NCBI RefSeq assembly: GCF_000813845.1
Contig: NZ_JWTB01000024.1
Coordinates: 1-64,000, forward strand
Direction of reading: 5' to 3'
Source of the DNA: Pseudarthrobacter phenanthrenivorans
GTDB taxonomy: Bacteria > Actinomycetota > Actinomycetes > Actinomycetales > Micrococcaceae
Length of the DNA stretch: 64,000 nucleotides
The notes beneath the pieces are model-generated. The model was not told where the DNA came from, did no database searches, and worked only from the letters and a program-made list of their open reading frames with translations. The first letter of the stretch is position 1. The number at the start of each line of letters is the position of its first letter. Both the position numbers and the translations under genes were made by a program. Positions 63,411-64,000 of the stretch are shown piece after piece.

Positions 63411-64000
63411 CAGCCGCGGAAGGCGCGGAGCCGGCGCAGGGAAGACTCCTTGCCCAGGATCACCATGGACTCGAACAGCGGCGGCGACACGCGGCGGCCG
63501 GAGACTGCGGTCCGCACGGGGCCGAAGGCAAGGCGCGGCTTGATCCCCATGTCTTCCACGAGGGCCTGCTTCAGGGCGGACTGGATGTTCTCCGCCGTCC
63601 ATTCCGCCAGCGGTTCCAGTGCGGCGATGGCGGCATCGAGCACCTCGGGAAGGTTGGCCGGCAGGCCCTTGCGGGCGTCATCGGCAATATCGATGGCGTC
63701 GTCGGCCTTGAACAGGAAGGCGAGCATGTCCGGGGCTTCACCCAGCAGCGTGATGCGCTCCTGGATCAGGGGCGCGGCCTCGGTGAGGATCTCTTCCTCG
63801 CGGTCCGTCAGGATTTCCCCCACCAGGTCCGCTTCGCGCAGGTAGTGCGCCACGCGGTCGCGGAACACCGTGGGCTCGAGCATCCGGACGTGGGTGCCGT
63901 TGATGGCTTCGGCCTTCTTCAGGTCGAAGCGGGCCGGGTTGCCCAGGACGTCGTGGATGTCGAAGTGCTCCACGAGCTGCTCGACGGTGAAGATGTCCTC
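63410..64000 (-). CDS. gltX: Glutamyl-tRNA synthetase, C-terminal part (partial)
   Basis: The 5' part lies beyond the window; the last 196 codons are present, in frame from base 64000. The anticodon-binding helical region is recognised by [20 protein letters not shown] and [38 protein letters not shown]. The enzyme charges tRNA-Glu, encoded 3 kb away. The HIGH and KMSKS regions are not visible here. It is followed directly by a HAD hydrolase. Confidence 0.93.
   Translation of the reverse strand, partial: EDIFTVEQLVEHFDIHDVLGNPARFDLKKAEAINGTHVRMLEPTVFRDRVAHYLREADLVGEILTDREEEILTEAAPLIQERITLLGEAPDMLAFLFKADDAIDIADDARKGLPANLPEVLDAAIAALEPLAEWTAENIQSALKQALVEDMGIKPRLAFGPVRTAVSGRRVSPPLFESMVILGKESSLRRLRAFRG

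Overview
The window is high-GC actinobacterial chromosome. Gene order and protein sequences fit the Arthrobacter / Pseudarthrobacter group (Micrococcaceae): a PucR-type FasR next to a type II fatty-acid operon, DUF3145, fused oleBC, many GTG/TTG starts, and the actinobacterial block rnhB-lepB-rplS-trmD-rimM-khpA-rpsP-ffh-ftsY-smc-mutM-rnc-rpmF-coaD-recG-thiL-ddl-gpsA-murA-leuDC-gltX. Nearly all of it is chromosomal core. No insertion sequence, prophage, integron or CRISPR array was seen.

Layout. 1-6.1 kb: end of aceE, then fasR and fabD-fabH-acpP-fabF, then DUF3145. 6.3-13.7 kb (minus strand): xerC, dprA, comM, yraN, a DUF2469 gene, rnhB, two tandem signal peptidases and rplS. 13.8-16.7 kb: rpsP-khpA-rimM-trmD and an unknown gene. 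16.8-21.6 kb: a VOC protein, an amidohydrolase, thiC behind a TPP riboswitch, and an alpha/beta-hydrolase-like protein lacking its nucleophile. 21.7-33.0 kb: ffh, zwf, amtB-glnK, an MFS exporter, ftsY and smc. 33.2-38.0 kb: oleA-oleBC-oleD, for long-chain head-to-head olefins. 38.0-43.2 kb: mutM-rnc-rpmF-DUF177, coaD, an aminotransferase and a spermidine-synthase-like protein. 43.2-53.2 kb: rsmD, recG, a DAK2 protein, thiL, a DUF3515 lipoprotein, ddl-gpsA-plsC and murA. 53.3-56.8 kb: leuCD with its divergent IclR-type regulator, and a DUF1697 protein. 56.8-64 kb: two membrane GTPases, a 32-bp tandem repeat array, tRNA-Glu and tRNA-Gln, a heptad-repeat surface protein, a HAD phosphatase and the 3' part of gltX.

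How the parts connect. The fab operon makes acyl-ACP, presumably under FasR. Its acyl products feed plsC/gpsA phospholipid synthesis and the Ole pathway. Ffh, FtsY and the two signal peptidases form the export route. RpsP, RplS, RpmF, RimM, TrmD, RsmD and Rnc serve the ribosome. ThiC and ThiL belong to thiamine diphosphate synthesis, sensed by the riboswitch.

Points that stand out: repeated leaderless-type starts (TAnnnT, six bases, start codon); a likely leaderless 10-codon ORF whose stop lies one base before the oleA start; an ATT start for the DUF177 gene; two matching inverted repeats proposed as FasR operators; a hydrolase fold with Ala in place of the nucleophile Ser; a perfect 22-bp stem after ffh; and 59-bp and 32-bp tandem repeats. 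Everything here comes from reading the sequence; no database search was possible.
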